A program made the position numbers and the translations under genes. This document shows, one piece after another, positions 58,640-64,000 of a stretch of DNA of 64,000 nt. The stretch lies in the NCBI GenBank assembly GCA_025266875.1, contig JALLLT010000038.1, positions 1-64,000 on the forward strand. Direction: 5' to 3'. The notes under the pieces were generated by a model. The model had not been told where the DNA came from and made no database searches. It saw only the letters and a program-made list of their open reading frames with translations. Origin of the DNA: Fennellomyces sp. T-0311. Lineage: Eukaryota; Mucoromycota; Mucoromycetes; Mucorales; Lichtheimiaceae. The stretch's first letter is position 1. Each line of letters opens with the position of its first letter.

Positions 58640-61571
58640 TTAATAAGCCGACGGGTTATTCCATTGGGGTTGAGCTTGCTGTACCCATTCGCCCCACTCA
58701 CTCATATCCAATGATGTAGGAACAGCTGCGAAGGGGTTATCTGCATTGTTCCGGAATTGGATAGGTTCATGTGGCTGGACATTGGGTACGGTATCGACAA
58801 GGGCTGATGAAGATGATGGAAATGAACCTTGTGTTGGTAAACTATAGGTCAGTGTAGATGCCGTTGGTTCAAGCATTTCGGACAATGGAATGTTGTTGGA
58901 TATGTTTTGCAAAATTGCTTCCAATTCGCCTGGCCCACATGGGGTATCGTAGCCAAATTGTTTGATCGTGTATGCTTCAGTATTTGTCAACGGTTGGTCC
59001 GCGCTCAACGTTGTGCCGGATATCAATTCAGAATTAATGATCGAATCCCAAGACTGCAGGTGTTGCTGATCCAAGTTCATCGATACGTTTGCATCCGTAC
59101 TACTGCTTCGTGGTGACTGTTGCTGTGGTTGCATTGGTGATACGCCGCGGCCGACGTCGGATACCTTTTCAAACAAGGATCTGCAGATCGGTTCTTCTTT
59201 CAGCTCCTCCTTGTCGGGAGTGAGCTTTTCGGGATACACATCGATATCGACCACCGCAATGATTGTGCATAGTAATTTGTATAGTATTTCGCCTCGTTTG
59301 GAAATTTCCTTGAGCAGCTGAGCTACAGAGACCGCCTTTCGAACGTTTTCTCGGGCGGGTTCAGATATTGCCGGATCACGATTCTTGGAGTTGTAGATAT
59401 GGATCAAGGCGCATTGGAGAACAGGCGTCATGTTGAAATAGTACGGGAGCATCAAATAGTCACGCACCGACAGTCGTTCGGCGATACGTACTCCACGCGT
59501 GGCTGCACTTGTACTAATTCGAAACGATGAATAGGATGCTCGTTGATTGTTGTTGCTGTCGCGCTCAATAAATTCTCGATGTAGTAAAATCAAACATGCA
59601 AAGTAACACAATTGAATTGACGCTGTGATAATTTTTTTTCTTGGTTAGTGTACGCTTAATCCAGTATAATCAAGAACCTTACCAATGGCTGGTGCATAGT
59701 ACCCCTTTTGTTCATCAAAATCCTTGTGCTTGATACGTTGCAATCCAGCGGGGAAACTTAGTCGCCATTCCGTCAATTCATGGTCCAACCTTGTCATGAC
59801 TTGGTCCCAGCCGCGCATTTCAGAAATCTTGCGTGCTCTTGGTGTATAGATAGCTTGAAGAATATGTCCGAGTATTTCAGATAACTTGATCAACTGAACG
59901 AATAGGTGGTATATCTCTACGCGATCGGTAATATTTTCTGGCCGGAAAGTGGCTGACGGAAACCGAGGCATCTCATCATCATCTTCATCCACGGGCTCAT
60001 CCAACACTTCCGCCCAGCTTGCGTATGGCTCGGGGTATCCCACATCGTTATCCTATCAAAAGGTGAGTCTGGATATTTATTGCCCAAAAAAGTAAAAATT
60101 TTTACCTCGTCATAAATACAGATAGGCCGCCCCATATTCGCTGCCTGGAAACGGTCGCTGATGTAAAGACACCACCAAAGCCGTTTCCGAGTTTCTTTTT
60201 CGTTATCCGGAATATCCCAATCATCGCAGTTCCTATTTAGCGCCATATACTGAGCCTAATTAATAAAAAAAAAATCGGCTGTTAAGCGATGCTATTCATT
60301 GTATTATGTAAGTGCCTTTTTACCATTCGTATCGCTATACCACTTATTAGCCAACCTTCCGACTTGGCAGACGTCACGTTCCCACTGGTATTGTGAATTA
60401 TAACGGTAGCCTGCACAATCGATATGCTTGCTTTGGGAGGATTGATGGTCAGTATGGCGTGAGCTTGATCAAAGAATTGAAGGTGCCAGTCTTTCGGAGC
60501 TTCACATTGAAGATCCGGGTACGCATTCGTGTGTTTTTGCCGGCGTGATTCCGCTTCGACAAACCGTGCTGCAGCGCCAAACATGGCATTCAGAAGGTCT
60601 GCGCTTGGATATGTATCTGCTTGATCCCGATACTGTCGTAAAAATTCTGCCTTGTCCACCACCGGTAACAGCGGATGGACATTCATAAAGTAGCTAATGG
60701 TTTTGATCGTTTTTTAATCTGCATGGTCATCCTTCCTCTTTGTTCCGAATGAGCTTACATTCGCAGCAAGCGGTCGCTTGTACATCGGTCCACACCACTT
60801 ATTGAATATATCCAGTGATTGATACCAGTGATTGTATGCGGAATGGGTGGTGCTCGCTGCGGTATCCTGCTAATTGGATCTTCCGTTGGTGGTATCATGT
60901 GTACGATGTGTTCGCCCATGTAGCGATAATATTGACCATCCACTTCAAAGTAATCCTTGTAATGGATACGACCGCGAAATATGTCGAGTTCAGGCAAACT
61001 GCCCATGAATCTGAGACCGTCTGTCGATCCACCTTGCTCTTGTTTCCTTTTGGGATAGGGTATAAAGCGTGGTGGCTGTTTGAGTTTGCTGGGACCAGCG
61101 CTGGTCAACACGGACTCGATTCTTCGTATTCGTTTCTCGAGAGTATCTACATATCTGCTCCTTGTTGAAGTTAAGATACTGATGCTTCTGTGATTATATA
61201 ATAAGGTTACCCTTTAGGCGGACCACGCTTTTTCGACCTGTGTGCAAAATATGTCAACCTCTTTTTTAAGGTAGCCTTTCAATAAAATAAAAAGCGCTTT
61301 ACCCGTCTGTAAACTCGCAGGTCACACCATAGCTTATGCAACTAGAGCAGGGCTCACCGGGGACAGCAAGGCATTTTGCTTTTTTACGTCGACAGAAATC
61401 ACTGCATAGTTTTTTTTTCATATAAGTTTTTAAAATAGACCACAGTACAATGGTTCGCGACTGTTGTATTTACCAAGCACGCGCAGTTCGAGATCGCTTG
61501 CTTTGATTAGACTTTGAGCTGATATCCGTAGCCTTTGATTCATGAGAACGACGACTAGAGTTAGAATTCAT
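58640..61571 (-). CDS. Zn2Cys6 fungal transcription factor, 830 aa
   Basis: Eight exons, in transcript order: 61571-61474, 61401-61303, 61237-61211, 61154-60759, 60693-60324, 60255-60106, 60052-59683 and 59622-58640, in phase. The DNA-binding zinc cluster is split by intron 1: after RTARA comes C-x2-C (CDFC), then RRKKAKC, then PCSSC and GVTC. The linker SKKRGPPKGYV follows. The middle-homology domain (Fungal_trans) begins at YFMNVHPLLPVVDK and includes ETRKRLWWCLYISDR. The C-terminus is Gln/Ser-rich with a hydrophobic, acidic activation-like tail. Such factors bind CGG-type sites and often control nearby metabolic genes; control of the P450 block here is a hypothesis. Confidence 0.92.
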
Positions 61572-62008
61572 TGAAAAGAATGGGAAGGGTATTACAATAT
61601 CCGGAAAGGGAAGAACCTTTTCGCCTTTATAATTATTTGACTGGGTTCCACCAAAAAGTCAGGCAGGCTAATAGCTGACTACAGTGCTTTTACATCAAAA
61701 AAAAAGGTGCTCCGCCATAGCCGCCTGGGGCGGCATTGTAAAAACTTGGTGAACGGGGACCACGTTTCCATGGCAATCTTTCTGACACCATGGCGTTATC
61801 ATGGCAACCGAAAGGTCTTTCACGTGTTTGAAGAAACATGGGAAACCAAGGCTTTTTCTTTTCAAGATGCTGAAAAAGTAAACTGTATTTTTTTTTCTAT
61901 TTTGCAGGATGTAATTGGGAACAAAGGGGATGTTTGTTGCAAGAAAAAATGAAGCATTCCCATAAAAGTTTTCATGATTATTACATATACACCGGATCGT
62001 CTTTTTCT
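61572..62008. other. Intergenic between the transcription factor and the Hsp110 gene
   Basis: It serves as the upstream region of the Zn2Cys6 gene and the 3' flank of the chaperone gene. The short frame at 61707 has no recognised content. No repeat was seen. Confidence 0.55.
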
Positions 62009-63985
62009 CTAATCGATATCCATATCGTCCTTCTTAGCCTCGGTTTCCTCGGCAGGCTTCTCCTCGTTCTTCTCACCCTCAGCCATGGGGGTGTCTTCAG
62101 CGGGCTTGGGTGCAGGCTTGGGCTTGTTCAAGATGGGAGTGGCGAAAGCAGCGACCGCGTTTTCTTCCTGATAAATGTTCTGCGACAAGACAATGGGGGT
62201 GTCGTGCTTGGGGACCTTTTCTTGCTTGGCAAGTTGCTCATCCAACCAGCGACGTGCACGGTCGCAACGGTCGACAATGTCCTGCTTTTCCTGAGGAGGA
62301 ATGTGCGAGTACTTGTCGTCCGAGCTCATCGCTTCCTGAGTGTAGCGCTGGATGGTAGCACGGAGCGAACGTTCAGCGCGAGGACGTTCTTCGGCTTCGC
62401 GATAACGTTCTTGAACGGGGTTACCGATCTTCTTCAAGGCTTCGAGTTTCTCGACATAGACCGACTTGGGTTGATCATCACCCTCGTCGTAGATCCAATC
62501 CACAACAGCGTTCAAATCCTGACCGAATTGATCCTTGATGGCGGGATCAATGTATTCGCTGTAAGGACCATCGATCTTGTCACGCATCTCATAGCCGTAT
62601 TCCTCGAGCGAGTTCTTGGCAGCTTCGGTGGCAAAGATCAAACGATCGTTTGAAGCCATCTGGCTTTCACGCTCAGCATATTGGTCCATCAAGGCCTTGC
62701 TCAAAGCCGTGGTTTGGGAAACAACAGGCAAATCGGCCTTCTTGACCAACTTTTTGATCTTCTTGGTCTCCTTCTCACCATCCTTGTTTGTCACTTCTTC
62801 CTCAATCTCCTTTTCTTCGACAGTGTAGGCCGATTCAATGCTCAAGATGCCGTGAATGTTGAGTCTGACCTTGACCTTGATTTCGGAAGGACCGTCAATG
62901 TTCTTGATGGTGTACTGGCCGATCCAGGGGTTGATACCGCGAGGCAATTCGGCGGGGTTGACGTACGAAGCGGTCAAGGTGAAAGGCTCCTTGCGGGAGA
63001 AGGTCAAGATCTTGGTGGATGGGATCGAGTTGTTCTTGTCAAACACCACAATCTCGGTGTCATCATCCTCGGGAGAAGGTTCCCAGGTCAACTTGATGGG
63101 GTAGGAGCAAACATCGTTGACGCGGAAGTCACGAACCTTGAAGACAGGCGACAACATGGCGCACTGCAAAGCGGCACCACGGGAGATGGCCTCGTCCTGG
63201 TTCAAGGTGGTAGAGATTTCCTTGCCCAAAACCTTGGAGATGGTGGCCTTGATGGCGGGGATACGGGTGGTGCCACCGACCAATTCAACGGCATCAATAT
63301 CTTCCACCTTGACGCCAGCGTTTTCCAAAGCTTTGTGAATGGTGTCGGCAGTGCGACCGAACAGATGCTCAGCCCATTCCTCGAAATCGGAGCGGTTGAC
63401 GATGGTCGAGACGTCGCGATCGTCCATGATGGATTCAATGTTGACGGGAGCCTGGGGGTTGGCCGACAAGACACGCTTGCAACGCTCGGCAGCGACGCGA
63501 AGACGCAAGATAGCCTTCTTGTTGGAGTACACATCAATATTGAACTTCTCCTTGAATTCGGCAGCAAGGTTGTCCATGATGACCTTGTCAAAGTCGCGAC
63601 CACCAAAGTGAAGATCGTAAGCGGCGCCACGGACGGTCAATTGACCCTTGATCAAGGAAACAACGTTGACAGAGTAGTCCGAGTGGCCAATGTCGACGAA
63701 AACGACGTTTCTGGGCTTATCCTCGGGCAAATCGACCTTGGTGATACCGTAGCCAAGGGCTGCAGCAGTCAAGTCATTGACCAAACGCAAGCAGTTCAAA
63801 CCGGCAATTTCTGCAGCGCTGAGCACGGCACGGCGCTGGATCTCAGTGAACCAACCAGGGACAGTAATGACGCAGTCAGATACGGGGATCTTGAGCTCGG
63901 CAGCAGTGGTATCTCTAAGCTTGCCAAGGTACATTGCAATCAACTGAATGTTGGAGAATGTAGCTTGCTCGCCCAAGTAGTTGAC
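62009..63985 (-). CDS. SSE1: Hsp110-family chaperone (Sse1 type), 5' end missing
   Basis: The visible exon begins at 63985 after a TAG acceptor and encodes about 658 residues to the stop. The family is normally near 700-780 residues, so about 110 N-terminal residues lie in exons beyond the window. Seen are the rest of the nucleotide-binding domain (VPGWFTEIQRRAVL, VFVDIGHSDYS, HFGGRDFD, VELVGGTTRIPAI), the beta domain, an acidic insertion with Glu/Lys runs, and the helical domain. The acidic tail ends DDMDID. The IGHSD in place of the Hsp70 LGGGT phosphate loop supports Hsp110 rather than Hsp70. Hsp110 acts as a nucleotide-exchange factor for Hsp70 in the cytosol. Confidence 0.93.
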   Translation of the reverse strand, partial: VNYLGEQATFSNIQLIAMYLGKLRDTTAAELKIPVSDCVITVPGWFTEIQRRAVLSAAEIAGLNCLRLVNDLTAAALGYGITKVDLPEDKPRNVVFVDIGHSDYSVNVVSLIKGQLTVRGAAYDLHFGGRDFDKVIMDNLAAEFKEKFNIDVYSNKKAILRLRVAAERCKRVLSANPQAPVNIESIMDDRDVSTIVNRSDFEEWAEHLFGRTADTIHKALENAGVKVEDIDAVELVGGTTRIPAIKATISKVLGKEISTTLNQDEAISRGAALQCAMLSPVFKVRDFRVNDVCSYPIKLTWEPSPEDDDTEIVVFDKNNSIPSTKILTFSRKEPFTLTASYVNPAELPRGINPWIGQYTIKNIDGPSEIKVKVRLNIHGILSIESAYTVEEKEIEEEVTNKDGEKETKKIKKLVKKADLPVVSQTTALSKALMDQYAERESQMASNDRLIFATEAAKNSLEEYGYEMRDKIDGPYSEYIDPAIKDQFGQDLNAVVDWIYDEGDDQPKSVYVEKLEALKKIGNPVQERYREAEERPRAERSLRATIQRYTQEAMSSDDKYSHIPPQEKQDIVDRCDRARRWLDEQLAKQEKVPKHDTPIVLSQNIYQEENAVAAFATPILNKPKPAPKPAEDTPMAEGEKNEEKPAEETEAKKDDMDID

Positions 63986-64000
63986 CTACAAGTAATAATT

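Overview
The window looks like a chromosome segment of an early-diverging filamentous fungus, most likely Mucoromycota (Mucorales-like). The evidence is many short spliceosomal introns of about 40-80 bp, a chromovirus plus hAT, Tc1 and LINE elements, cytochrome P450s with many introns, and a fungal Zn2Cys6 regulator. No species can be named from the sequence alone. No tRNA or rRNA gene was found.

Positions 1 to about 24 kb are a transposon graveyard. A small unknown gene (712-1359) is followed by a Ty3/gypsy chromovirus (about 1687-11784). Its gag is split by a complete hAT element (3538-7655) with a perfect 8-bp target duplication. Abutting it is a minus-strand LINE (11785 to about 15830) whose spacer between ORF1 and ORF2 holds a Tc1 element (12607-13947). 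Next come a decayed transposon-like gene broken by a long palindrome (16977-18148) and a much younger plus-strand LINE (18395-23752) with a 13-bp target duplication. The elements carry 16 premature stops, all TGA or TAG, as expected from C-to-T decay.

Positions 25.7 to 40 kb hold conserved cellular genes: a C2H2 plus PHD chromatin protein, the splicing helicase Prp28 (four exons, minus strand), and a 2995-residue protein with two calponin-homology domains, a very long coiled-coil or spectrin-like rod and a GAS2 domain. The last has the layout of animal spectraplakins.

Positions 41 to 61.6 kb are an accessory block: a secreted beta-propeller-like protein, an MCT-type MFS transporter, a P450 pseudogene, two apparently complete P450 genes (one with a questionable start), a HET-domain protein, a decayed copy of the secreted-protein gene and a Zn2Cys6 transcription factor. 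Together they suggest uptake and oxidation of a small molecule under a local regulator, but that is inference. The right edge carries most of an Hsp110 (Sse1-type) chaperone gene whose 5' end lies outside the window.

Exon structures were worked out by hand from splice signals, reading phase and family conservation. The exon sums of all multi-exon genes divide by three.
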